Assembly: GCA_964036155.1 (NCBI GenBank)
Contig: OZ038422.1
Location: 4,425,201 to 4,489,200, forward strand
DNA from: Diploscapter coronatus
Taxonomy: Eukaryota; Nematoda; Chromadorea; Rhabditida; Rhabditidae
DNA: 64,000 bases
Direction: 5' to 3'
Position numbers and translations under genes: made by a program. The notes beneath the pieces are model-generated. The model was not told the DNA's origin. It searched no databases and saw nothing but the letters and a program-made list of their open reading frames with translations. Of this stretch, positions 45,897-59,212 are shown in pieces. Position 1 is the first letter of the stretch; each line of letters opens with the position of its first letter.

Positions 45897-48800
45897 ATGC
45901 GGCTCTCAATATTTCGATATGCGTTTTGTGTAGTTTGGATTACATGGATTTCTGCTGAACGTCTGCATAACCACTGGCTGAATCCTGCTGATGAGGTCGA
46001 AAATGCTATTGTTGAGGAAGGTTAGAAATTATATTTAATTTCTTTTTATTGTCAATGACCGATAGCTTGAGAGACGAAACAAATCATGCACAAATCCGAA
46101 TATGCAAAGTGTGCATTGCGTATTTACAAGTAGTCGTCAAAGTCGTTTCTTGAGAATCAATGAACTGTCGTCTACTCATTTGCAAACAGCGCACTAATTT
46201 TCATGCATCAATTTTCCATCCCTTCTATTTTGTCTCGAGTCATCGGTCATTGACAACACTTGCTATTTTATATTCGATAAGTAAAAATTAAAAAAAAAAA
46301 ATAATCTTATCTCAGCATTATTGTAGTTTTAAAGTCAAAAGTAATCACTAGAAATTTACAATTTCTCTAATGTATATTCTATTTTAATGGTTTTGTTACG
46401 TAATAACAATTACTGATAAGAAGGTTCATTTTTAATGATATGAGATGACGAAAAACTCAATAAAAATTAAAGAGTATGAAAACGTTTATAATATCGAATA
46501 TTTAGTTCAAATTAAATGTGATCACGACGGATATTATAATGGAGAGAATAATTGCACATGCAAGCCATATTTTCACCCAACAGAGGCTAGTTGCTACTAT
46601 CGTCAGTGTCTGAATGGCGGTATATTGCGCAATCCTCTTGGGGAGTTTGCGGATTGGGGATGTATTTGCCCTGCTGGGTTTCTGGGAGTAAATTGCGAAC
46701 CCGGTATAATTTCTAATTTAAATTTGCGAAACTGGTGTGTTGTTGGTGATTTTGAATTGAATTATATTTTAGTACGATGTGTCGCCGGCGACAGCAAATC
46801 ATTTTATAACACCCCACAAGAGAAAAACGTTGCATTGTACATCACCTATAATAAAGTGCTTTATGATAATCTAAAGGATAGAAATGATAATGTGACCGAA
46901 GCGATTTGCAATGCTACGAGCGAATCACAAGCTGGCTCGATTACATTTGGAGTCGGCAAGAATCTTCCGGTATATATTAATAAAGGGTAGTTTTCATTAC
47001 TCGTTTTAGCAAAGGTTACCCTTAACCAATTATCCCACATGTATGAAATATTTCTACGATAATATCCAGGACCTTTGTCCAGTAGATTCGGAGGATGAAA
47101 CTGAATGTGCTGATGGAAAAATATTTACAACAGATTTACTAATAAAGATGCTACTATCACTTTTGCCCAATACCAAAGTAAATTTAAAAAAAAAAGCTCA
47201 TTTTATTATTCACTTCTAAATGTCCAAATGTTTTAGTTATTTATTGTTTCGAATATTGCCTTCGACAACAATACTTTCAACGAAGATAACCTAAATGAGG
47301 CACTACGAATTGCGGTTGCAAAGAGAATCACCGTAATAACTAGTGATTTTTATGATTTGATGAAAATTGATTTATCAAGATTCACGTAATTGGATTGCCC
47401 ACATTACCGTCTTTATCATCGTGCAAAATGAGTGACTCATTCGACGATAATGGCTATGATTCCTGCCCTGGCTATTTGGCGATGAAATATCTGGCAGAAG
47501 GAACTCTTGGTGTATACTCTACTCCAATCCAAATAGCATCTAATACTCCATACAACTCTGGTACGGGAGTATCTGAAGTAGGCATGAAGTTCATATTTAA
47601 AATACATTTATGGACTAAAGATATGAGTAGAGAGCACAAACTCCATACCTTTGCAGAAATTCCTTACAAAGGGTCAAAGGTGGTAGTCGGCCTGATCTCG
47701 GGATCTGGGTGATTTTATTTTGTTTTCTCTTCGGAGACATGGGGATAGGCGATAGAAAATAATATTTATAATTTGGGATTTGCACAGAAGTTGTGGGATT
47801 CGGGCTAGAAATGGGTTTGAAAGTAAATAATTCGTTTTATCGCGGCCCTGTTGAGAGCAGAGATCCTATGCCATCAAGAGCTCAAACTTTTTCGATGAAA
47901 TGCATGCCAATCTTTGTCACTAATAAGAAAAAGTTGAAAAGTATTCTTGATCAAAATGGCTAGTAATAAAAGCTAATTTGCACACATAGTAGAGATCGAG
48001 AACTACGTGCGTATTCTGAAATTCGCAACGTGAGTGGAATCGATCAGATTCTGGAGTTTGAACTTCATCTTGTGGTTAATTTGGTTGAAATAAATAGGAT
48101 ACGATGTTAGGTCGGCAAATTTTGGAAGAATTTGGAATAAAGCCTCCATTTTGGCAATTTAGGACAAGCATTACCACGTTTCCCTTCCTATTTGCTGTTC
48201 ACTTTTAGGCATTGGTTTATCAATTTTTCTGAGCTATGTTCATTTTTTTTTTACCTATCCAATGTCTAAGTTATATTCTTGCGTATATTTTGATGCCACA
48301 TTTGGAATTGTTTGTGTGCAGTTTGGAAAAAAAAAGTTTGTGCCCTCTAGCAATAAGCAAAATCTTCGATGAACAAGTTATTATTTTTCATGAATGCTTG
48401 CGTTCAATTTAAGTTATGAAACAAAAGTTATTCTTCTACAAAAATTAATTCAGGTCATTAATCAAATTTTCGAAATGGATAATGATAAAATTAACGTCGC
48501 CTATAATTGGCTGCCAGGTGTAACATTCATGCCTACTGGTGTAAATGTTGGAAGCGATTCGTATTATATCTCGCTGCGAGGCAACAATTCAAGTGACTTT
48601 AATTTTCAAACATTAATTGTGATGACTTTATGCATTGATTGATGTCTCCCATTATTTAGATGAGATCAATCAAATAAGCGACTTGTGCTCGACAACATTT
48701 TTTGACAGCGGAAAATGGAAACTTTTCGAGTGAGTTTATAATTGATTTTTTAGATGTTCAATCAAAAGTTAATAGTTCGTGATAAAAGACGCATATTGTG

Positions 48801-51800
48801 TAATGGTTATAAATATCATACATTCAGATGTAATAAATCATCGAATGGAATCGTTACCCCGTTTCCATTGAATGTCACCTCCATGGCATACTTGTACACG
48901 AAAAACGCTTTGGTTGGATATGGCGCCATTTCGACGAGTAATGAAATCGATGCTTCTGTTCCCTATATGTATGCTCGTAAGTTAGAACACACTATCTTGC
49001 AATATTTAATTTCGACACTATTTGACATATACAGCGACGGTAAAAAGTAAGAAGCCATGCATATTTGTGTTTGGGTATCTCATTTCATGCATTGAATCGA
49101 ACCAGGCTGAAATTTTCAGAATAGTTATACTTTACATTTACGCATATATGTGTCAAGAGTCAGTTTGATTAGTTTCACTACAAGCTAGTTAACCGAGAGC
49201 CCAACATATTGTGTTTGGCTCTATACTTTTGATTGACACTATATTCAAGAGATATTTATAATCGTTTCGATATATGCGATAATCGTGCGCTTTTCAGAGC
49301 CATATGCTGCATACAACCTTGTCGCGAGATTAGTTGACCCATCGAATGACTACGAAGCATTGCCTGGCAGTGAAGTTCAACTGTCACGTCGCATCAAGCT
49401 AAATTCGAATCTCACAGCCGATTTGCAAGCCAGAGACGGCTGTCAGTACAATGTCAATTTTGGTACATTCTTTTGCTCCTCTGCAGGACCACTAACTCTA
49501 ATTGTAATTGATATCTCATTAATTTGATTTACTCTCGCTAATTTTAGCTGAAACACTCGCTAACTTCCAGAACAGCTGCAGTACCGTTTATTTGTGCAGA
49601 TCCAAGTGAGAATTCCATGTTTACAGACGAATATTTGTTCAATTATTTATATTTTATTTTAAATTCAGGTAAGATTCCAAACTTGATAATTAAAGAAGAA
49701 CAATACTCTACCAAAAGGGATGTTTATGCAGATATATCAACTGGTAGGTGTATATCATTTTCTAGTGTTACGAACAATAATACCATGAATAGTAAATAAT
49801 TCAGTTACGTGCGCTTCTCGTGATACTACGCATCAATATCTATTTGGAAAGGCGGATAATAAGGCATTCCGTATTTCCAGCCGAAATGGACCCTTTAGTA
49901 ATTTGTAAGTTTTTCTCATGACCATATCATTTACATCTTTTATAATTTGTATCAATAATCTGATTCAAAATTTTAGAACAAATGGCTTCGATGCACTTTA
50001 TGTGAATCCTACTAGCGTATTTTATCCCCTCGTCGGTTATATCTCCAACAAAGGGGCGAATCCTAACGGGAGTTCAATCTTCAAATATTTCAGCAGTAAT
50101 ATCTACGCACCGAATGATACTATCAATATTATGGTAATATCGTTATATAAAGAAATAATTTGATGGAATTACATTGTTTTAGGGAAGTGATAATTTTGGC
50201 TACTTTCAAACTATGATCATGACACAGAGATGTCTCGAAAATCTTAATTATCCATTTTGTGGCCAAACGGAATATGGAGAAACAACTTCCTGCACCTGCA
50301 TAGGGGTGATCTAAATATAGTATTCATGACTAAAGGTTTTCCTTGTCTGACAAGGGCATTTGGAAAACGCACGATATCAAGACATGCAAAATAGTGCACG
50401 ATATTGGCTGACGGGATTTTCTTTTCCACATCATTTCGCATGTTGTGCGGTTTATAACGTTGCCCTGACAAATTATTATCTAAATTTGGCTAGTTTACGA
50501 ATTTATAATAGATTCAATATTCTATACACTCTAATTATAAAGTGTTTATCCACATATTATGAAATTTTCAGGACGATGCTTTACCAGGAGATTTGATCGA
50601 TGCGTTGTATCAATTGATTGATTATTCTCCAGGAAGAACGAATGACTATACTTATTCAGGCACTTTGTCATGTAATTTCAAAATTATAATTTATTTTTAG
50701 ACGCCTTTTTCATTGTTGATTTTAAAAATGACCCTTCTTCTAACAATGTTACTACCGGCTGGAATGAAAATAACGATCTAATCGATAAGATTTACCAGCG
50801 ACGAGTTAGAGTAATTTTTGGCACTTCATATAAATAATTATAAAGAAAAGGATGATTTAATCAAAATTTCGGCTCCTAGAAAAAGACACCGGGACACCGG
50901 GACACCAGTTAGAAAAAGACACCGGCTTTTTTCTTTTCCTATCTTGCCTCCCCATACTATTTCTTAGAAAACCCGGTGTCTTTTTCTAATCGGTGTCCCG
51001 GTGTCTTTTTCTATTAGCCAAAATTTCAGCTTTATATCATTTTTATACAAGAGAATAATAATGAATTCAACGATTTCGAATGGAACGATGCGCACACTTT
51101 GGCAAAGAAGAGTGGCGGTGCTGCTTTTCGCTTGGACACTTATGCTCAGCTTTCTGATGTAAGATTTTTAAGCCACGAATTTACGATTCGCAAAAATAAT
51201 AACAAGCATTTAAGTTATGATGATTTTGCTTTAGTGAAGAATTGATAGTTGAAATTCTTCGTCCATTTTCCCCAATATTTCACACGCTTTCATAAAAGTC
51301 CAAACATTTAAAATATTTAATATTTAGTTCTTCAAAACCTATTTCACTTCCCTCGTCACGGCCGATACAGTCTTTCAAGCAATTCGCACATCAGCTCCTT
51401 TCATAGGCCTCAATCCTCTCTATTTGACACCTGGCAACAAGTATACGCTCATGGCGGCAATGGAGCCTTCTGGTGGAGTACCCACGAAGCCTAGTAAGTT
51501 TTGAAAGATGGAGAACAATATTTGCAGTTGTGAGTATTTTCTATTGCTTTGCAGATATCATCTCATTGGTGTGTCTGAAAATTGTTCCAATGTGAATTTA
51601 GGCAATGTAACAATCATGAGAGATGGAGTGGTGGTCAAAATATGCTCAAATTTCACATCTTATGGGGAGTTGACAATTTATTCAATCGATACAAGCGACC
51701 TTCCTCAGACCGATCTTCGTGATAAATACACAATTTTCGTGAATTTTTTGGGAGTCGGGAAAAATGTTATTTTCAAAATTAGTTTAAAAATATCAAAATA

Positions 51801-54800
51801 TATTTAGATTGTCCTCACTCTCGTTGAACTGGAATCGAAAAATTTCTTGAACCTTGGTCTCTCAACTGAGCCCACCGAGGACGTCTACACATGGGGACAG
51901 AAACGTAAGGGAAATTATTACTTTCAAATAAAAAAATAGTTTATTGAAGATTTGCATTTTTGATTGAAGAACGCTTCTGAATTAAATAACTGCTAAATTA
52001 GGGCAATTCAATCCTTCAATCTTTAAATTATGCGAAATTCTATAAAAGCAAATCATTTTTTACATGATTGGTTCAGAAGACATTTCTCGAATATGACATC
52101 ATCAGTATCATTATTGAAATTTCAAATTTTAATCATCAGCAATATTTATTGATATATAATCATTTAGAGAACGAATTCTTATATCCAGTCGTCGGTTTTA
52201 GCGATGGCGACGCAGATTCTAGCGAAAGCGTTTCCGCTGAAATATATTTGACTATCATACACAACCCGATTCGAAGCGGTTTCACTAATGTAATTTCAGA
52301 ACATTTTAAAATATTTCCTATGAACTTTTTATTATACATATATTCAGATCGTTTTCAACGATACGCTGCAATATCGTAATGGATGTAGCTTTTCGTGGTT
52401 CGCCAACTATCGTTGGATGTGCAAAGATCCTGGTTCGGTTTATCAACTTATTGTGAGCATTTTCGAGATAATTTACAATTGACTTACACATATTAAATAA
52501 TACTTATTGAACTATTTCGCTTGGAAACGATTTATATGTGATGAATATATTTTAAAGATGCAAGCTGTATTTCCTGACAAGAATATGAGCATGACACGGA
52601 CGCAGTTGCTAACCTGTCCAGCCGGAGATTCTGGAAATTGCATGAACGGAGGAAGTCCAATTGATGGAGACGTGGGATTTTACATTAGCTTCTCATTTAT
52701 ATTTCTGAATCTCTGAATTATCATGTTAATGAAGGATTATTATAATGATTTTAGAATGATCATTGTCTCTGCATACCTGGCTTCACGGGCCAGTGGTGCG
52801 ATGAACCAAATTGCCAAAATGGAGGTAGAATTTGAAATAATGAAAAATCAGAAATAAGCTAAAACTAGTGAAAACGTTATCTTCTAAAATTAGGTTCGGC
52901 ACTGCCAACTGATATTTGCCAGTGCATCAACGGCTATACTGGCCAATTTTGCGAAATTGGTATGTATTTATGACGCATGATCTTTCGAAGTTACAATTTT
53001 AGCTCCATCAAACATGACCTGCAGTAATAGTCCATCACTTCCTGACTTCAGCGCCGAGCTCACATCATTAATCGTTGTTATTGATCAACAAGTATATAAC
53101 AATGAATCGATGGGTGGAGACTTAATCGAACAAACAAATCTTAATTTCCCCGGATCACAAATTGCTGTTATTCAATGTAAGCATTTGCCTTTTTCACGGA
53201 AATTATGGCTATTTTTAAGATGGTGATGGCTTCTATCCAAAATTGGTTTTATCAACGACGAATATCAACCTTTTGAAGGATGCAGTCAACACCCGTGCTA
53301 CTTTGACCTCGATTCCTACGCCTCCACCCCCAACTGCTTCCACAACAACAAATGTTCCGACAACGACTTCATATCCACCTGTCTATACATTGAATTACGC
53401 TAGTCCATATCCCGCTCTGGGTCTAGCAATTGACAGCATTGTAAGATCATTTATGCAGCAAGTCTAAAAAATTCGTCTCGATATTGAGGTTGGAGATCGT
53501 GCGTTGATTGTTCTCGTTGCGTCGGACACAACGAATTCACCGGTCGACCCAAATCTAATCAACAAACTTTCTGCATCGCGCGTTGAACTTCGAATATTCA
53601 CTCTAAATGGCGACAACCAGTGTCCTTTCACAAATCTTCTAGCAACTTTGGGTAATGGAATACCATTTACGGCGGGAAATACTGAGAAATTTAATAGCGT
53701 AAGTCAGAGAAAGCAAATGTCTAAATCATTAGTATTTTTGCTCTAGTACTTCAATTATTACATTATGGCATTGTTCGCTGCGAATCCACGAACGACGCTT
53801 AAATCACGATCAATTCTTAACGTCTATGAAACAATTGGAGTCGGATGTCCTTACAATGGCACATTGATAATCAAAAATGATCCTGAGCAAACTACCGATA
53901 ATGATATCATTACACTAATTATTCATACAAGAAATATTGATTTTGATAAACTACCAAATGATTGCAAATCACCTCTACAAGAAGTGAGTGATAGTGCAGA
54001 TTCAAGGATTGTGCTTTGCAATTTGGCTAGTTCATCTGGTGAGTACTTATTTAGGAACATTAACAAATTGTAAACAAAATTGGTATGTTTCGAGGAAAAC
54101 AAATTATGAATTTAGAAACCACGTTGAAGATTAACTTAACGAATTGTAATGCCAACTTCTCTGGATATTCAGTTGAAAAGTTGAACTATATTCATGTAAG
54201 GTTATTCATTTATATTTCTTCAAATTTGGTCGTTATAGACTGCTTACGGCTTCAAATACGGCGGTGATTATTCGAATGAGAATCTGAATCTTGGTCTCGG
54301 TCAGGGTGAAAATACGATGCATATTACTTCGGAATATAGTCCAGAAGCGACAAATGTTCGAGAAATGCCTGGAGTAGTTCTCAGGTAATCAATCAGTCTC
54401 TTTCAGAAACTATTCATTGTGCTAAACCGTTGCAAATTTTATCAATAGAATGTGAATTTACGGCAAAATATTCGTTTAGAGAAATTCTATACGACGGCTC
54501 TCTGAATGACGCAATTGTAATGCCTTCAACGAAGAAGACGAGCGGTTGCACATATTCATACTACACTCCAAGCATATCATGTGGCTCTGGCACAATTGGA
54601 TATCAAGCACAGGTTTATTATTTTATTTTATTCTATAGCTAAAGAAACATTTGAATAGATTCTGACTCAATCAGCCGCCGATCAAGTAACTCGGCAGCAG
54701 CAGGTCGTTCTCGCATGTGCCAATGCTAATAATGCCGTTCTTCTGAATACAAGTGAGTGAATTATAAAAAAAAAAAATGAAAATATTACGAAAAAAAAAC

Positions 54801-57800
54801 ATCTACAGCTTTCTGCGTTCATGGAAGTTCCGATGAAAATGGACTATGTGTTTGCGACAATGGCTGGGAGGGAGTCGATTGCTCGCAGCCAATTTGTCAG
54901 AACTATGGCGTTCGCCACGCGCACGCATGCAACTGCAAGAACTTCGAGACAGGATTCAATTGCTCGAGTAAGTGTGATCGAAATTCGCTATAATTTATGT
55001 TTATGCATCTATAATTCGACTATATTTAATGCTTTCAACCATTATTCAGACGGCTACCTTGTACCCACAACAATGGCCCCACCAACGACTCCTGCTCCTG
55101 GAACTCGAGCCTTCGCATTCATCATCGATGTAGCTGGAAGCGAAAGTGTGGTGTTCAATACGATTATGGTATACAACAATTAGTAAATCACTTTTCAATA
55201 TAAAATTTCATTTTAAGGATTCTATAATTCATTTCTGTGAGCGATATCAGTCGCAAAGTGTCATTGTGATGACAATTGGTAATGATGGCGAAAACGCATC
55301 TGAATTCGCACCTCTAAATATGACCGATCTGAGTAATAAATTGAAATCTTTCGCTACGAAAAGAAGAACTTCTTCTAATATTCCGACTATGCTTGATAAG
55401 TATGATTTTCCGTAGCATGATCTTATTTTACCTGGTAGACATTAATATATGATTTTAGCACGTTTAACACCATACTAGGGAAAGTTGAACTAGCTAGGAA
55501 GTCTGGATTCGTTATTCGTAGAGACTTTACTGGCCAATCTAACAACATATTCTATGTAACGGAAGTTGTGTAAGTGTTATCTTATTCAAGGACAATTTTC
55601 GGCAATATTGTATCGTTTAGAGGAAATTTGACAGATAATACGTCACTTACTGACCTATCAAGCCCTCCTAATGATTTTCGACTTGTGTATGAAGTTTCAC
55701 TTAAATATTATCACTACTAATGGTTTGTAATTTTAGATCAGTGGGAATATATCGCTATTATTCCAATATTTCGCAGGAAGTTATTGAAGAATTACATAAC
55801 TTATCACCTGCACATTATTACTGGGTTGGTTAATTAAAATATATATATTTATTTGCTAGTAGTAAAATATGAGATTGGAGTTTTTTTTTCAAAATAATTC
55901 CTGCGCAAAATGTGTAACGCTTTATAAATGCCCTGATTCATACTGTTAGAACGTTGACGATCTTTCTATAAATCGAATAATTCAAATCGTTCCATAAAGT
56001 AATAAGCTAATTTAGGCAAATAATTGGACGACTGCTGTTGAATTCATGTCTATTAGTTCGAAAGCCGCTCCTGATTACACAATCGCGCCGTCTTGTATGC
56101 TATTTCTCGAATACCTATAGTTCTAATTGCATACCATTAATCCTTTACGATAATCAGATAATCATTGAATTATGTTTAGCTCACACTCCGTCATGTGTCA
56201 TCGATGCGGATGTTAATGTAATGTTGGTAGTAGAACTTCGAAATACATCCAATTATGATGCTGATATATTGCGAGCGCAAAAAGTAACTTTGACTCAAAT
56301 GAATGACTTTAGAGGCAAAGAAAAACATTATTTTAGCTGCAAGATTTTGTGCTACTATTCATGACAGATTTTAATCCCGGATGGACAATTGGATGTCTTA
56401 CTAATCAAACTGATCCATGTATAGGTCAGCAATAATCTTTTTTTTTTTTTTTTTTTTTTTTTAAATATTTTGCATTCGAAATCTAGAAAGTCTAAAGAAG
56501 AAGGGAGAAAGAATGAATTTATGCAAGTTTCTCTTTTTCATGTGTCATTTCTCCTTTTTAACACACTGGAAATTAACTGTGTATTACTTGCTACCTCTCA
56601 GATTTAGGATCAAATAAAAATTGATTACTGATCATCTGAATGATGTTCCACGTCATTTTTAAAAGTGGAAAATTTTAATTCAGCATTTTACATTTACAGG
56701 GTACAGCTATTTTGCTGGACTCGGTTATAATGCTGACGCTCCAAAGATTCCAAGCTTCTGTAACTCGCCGCAATATATGGGAGCCAGTCTTATCGCTCAA
56801 ATAAAGGCGACGTCAAGGTGGCTTACCACACCTGCTGATTTTAGCACGTATGCTTTATCTATTAAAATGTTCATCAATGAAAACACTGCTTCATTTGCTC
56901 ATTTGAAAAGAAAACGATTAGTTAAACTAACTTTATTTACTTCTTTCACCTTTTTTAAAAACGAATTAATTTTATAGCGACTAGCAAGTGAAAAAGTCGA
57001 ATAAAAGTAAAAAATAATAGGAGAAATTTACACTATTATCATGCTAAATGATAAACGAATAGTTTTAAATGAAGATTTTAGCTCGAATAATTTAATCAAA
57101 TCAGATAGATGTGTGTGAAAAATGCTAAAGTTAAATGATAAAAACAATAATTTAATTGCATAAAATAGAGCAAAAATCCAAGTTCATTTTATCGCAATAG
57201 GTCTTATATAGAATGACAATAAAAATAAATTTAGGCTTAAGACTTTGCAAGGATATCTAACTTCCACTAGAGATGACAGATGTGTAAGGGAGAACGCTAA
57301 GGGAACTGATCATTTTGTTATATGGTTTCCAACTGAGTCGTATGAATTTAAATTTAATCTTTAAATATTTAATTCTATGTATTAAGTACTATTAATGATT
57401 CCCAGTTATATCGTAACCTTACAACAAGTAATGCTGACATGTACTATCACATGATAATTCCACAAGGATTCCGTCCTGAGAATACTGTAACTCGAAATTA
57501 ATTAAAATTTTTGACCTGAATCGATTATTTCAGCCGGACGATTTCTATCACAAAATTGCGAATCACAGCATGAGCAAGGCGGACGGTGCGGGAAAGCCCT
57601 TCACAGCTTTTTTGCCGAGTTTCGAAAATATGACAGCCACTGAAGCAGTGCAGATTGTTTGGACGGAGTTGTGCAAGTAAGATATATATTTATTTAAGTA
57701 CTGTGAATTTTGAACAAATGAAATACCTATCGATGTTAACGATTTTTAAAAGAAATTAAAATATAAAAAAAAAAAAAACAAAAAAACTTGAATGTATAAG

Positions 57801-58124
57801 AAAAGGAAGCTATATGATTTTTTTTTTGAATGACCGAATATTTTGATCAGGAGAAATGTAATTCGAACCCAATTTGCAGTTTATTTACACCTGAGTTCGA
57901 GTGTAAATTGATTGCAATTCCAGCAACCTTAGCTCAATTTCTATCGCTTCAATAAACTACTTGCTGAACAAGCGAAATTGAAAAAATTTAGGTTCCAAAA
58001 TATCATTCCTCCCGATGCGACAGCGTTGCCGCCTGTCTCAGGTGCTTCGATGTTCGAAAACTTGTGGAGTCTCTTCCAGAGCTCAGATTCAGAAGATTCT
58101 AAAACACTGGAAGAAGAACTATGA
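45897..58124 (+). CDS. Large secreted multi-module protein with EGF-like and VWA-like domains
   Basis: Exon 1 (45897-46020) encodes a signal peptide (MRLSIFRYAFCVVWITWISA). Exons 46506-46703, 46773-46969, 47010-47177, 47237-47332, 47380-47577, 48454-48592, 48660-48729, 48828-48976, 49298-49503 and 49548-49605 join in phase; many more follow to the stop at 58122-58124. Modules in order: an EGF-like domain (CLNGG...GCICPAGFLGVNC); a VWA-like module (LFIVSNIAFDNNTF...ITIHVIGLP); further VWA-like modules near 50.7-51.1 kb (AFFIVDFKNDPSSNNV), 53.0-53.75 kb (SLIVVIDQQVYNNE, with a Thr/Pro linker inside) and 55.1-55.7 kb (AFAFIIDVAGSESVVFNTIM); paired EGF-like domains at 52.75-52.96 kb and again at 54.8-54.97 kb. 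Beta-rich spacer modules recur (FYPLVGYISNKGAN, FLYPVVGFSDGDAD). The 47578-48453 intron and the interval 50,300-50,570 are unresolved; splitting into two genes is possible. Such EGF/VWA mosaics occur in nematodes; the function is unknown. Confidence 0.7.
50871..51019 (-). mobile_element. Short non-autonomous inverted-repeat element (MITE-like), copy B
   Basis: 149 bases, opposite orientation to copy A, ends GGCTCCTAGAAAAAGACACC and a mirrored CTATTAGCC. It is flanked by an exact 8-base duplication AAAATTTC (50863-50870 and 51020-51027). Each terminus holds two TAGAAAAAGACACCGG units, with extra GACACCGG steps on the left, so sub-repeat number differs from copy A. It lies in the intron 50811-51029 of the EGF/VWA gene. 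Confidence 0.88.
56438..56462 (+). repeat. Poly(T) run of 25 bases
   Basis: Homopolymer inside an intron of the EGF/VWA gene. Length is likely to be unreliable or variable. Confidence 0.85.
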
Positions 58125-58584
58125 TTTCTTCAGTAGTAAATTATCGTTGGTTTCCAAAATTTTAATGTTTCTTGTTGAGCTAAAGAATGATAGATTTGGA
58201 AATTAACGATAATCGCGATATTCGATGCACAATCAACATAATTTGTCTGTGATTGAGAACAAAGTTTTGTTTGTCCATAAAGCTTTAATTTCATCTATTT
58301 GTTTTTGATATAGTAAAACATTTCAATTAGACGAAAATAGTCTGCGATAAGTTTATTTGATTTGAAAAGATAGTTTAGAAAAATATGATTTGGATTTATG
58401 GTTTGTGACTCTGAAAGTTGTATTTCTCGAATTCTCTGGAATTATTATTTCAAAAACAAGACGTAAAATTCAATTACTGGGCTGAGATAAGATCTCTGGG
58501 TCAAAGTGAGAATAGGCAAAAGGTTCAAGGGAGCAATTTGAGGCCTAGATTTCATAAAGCACCTTGCTTTCCTATAAATTCGAG

Positions 58585-59212
58585 ATGAGAATCTTGTTAT
58601 TGACGATTTTGCTTTCACTATTCAATTATTCAGCCCAGAAATGGCCCTGCAACGTCTGGGTCAAATTTAGGAATAAATCGATGCAGAAGGTGGACATGTT
58701 TTTTTTTTTTTTTCTAAATTTCGACTTTTTGTTGTAATTTTAGGTAAAGGCCCAATTATTTGTACCGTCACTGAATATAAAGTCGGATCAGATAGTATTT
58801 GAGGCGGATAGCAGCGGAAAGAAAGTCAAGGTCATTTATGACCTTTAAATTATTGGAATTTTATTTAAAATTTGTAGATTCATGGCGACAATTGCTTGAA
58901 AAAGTCGTGGCTAGTAAGGACTTGGAAATGGGAAGAAAGCAGAATGGGCGATTATTGGGAAGAAGCTGAGGAAATGAGCGCTAAGATTACTGGAAACGGC
59001 TATATTGAGTAAGGTTTTCATAGTTTGTATTCGATATCTTCCCGAAATTTCACTTTTGAATAATCTTGTTATCGCTTGATCAGCTTCATTTTCCAAGGCA
59101 CTAAAAATTGTCTATAATCACTTTCAGAATCCACATTATGCCGGATCTGAAACCGATAGTCGCTGAGAAGAAGGGGGTCGCGTGCATCGGCATTGACTGT
59201 GGAATCACTTGA
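58585..59212 (+). CDS. Small secreted protein, family unknown
   Basis: Four exons join in phase to 135 residues: 58585-58689, 58744-58830, 58878-59008 and 59128-59212. The N-terminus MRILLLTILLSLFNYSAQ is a clear signal peptide. The mature part has four Cys (WPCNVWVKF, HGDNCLKKSW, GVACIGIDC), able to form two disulfides, and alternating hydrophobic strands (VKAQLFVPSLNIKSDQIVF, YIEIHIMPDL), suggesting a small beta-sandwich. I do not recognise it. It starts 460 bases after the EGF/VWA gene on the same strand, so an operon-like or simply clustered arrangement is possible. Confidence 0.65.

Noticed and set aside
57855..57880. GGGTTCGAATTAC-like string on the minus strand as a tRNA B box
   Set aside because: No A box, anticodon stem or acceptor stem could be built around it; no tRNA is supported.
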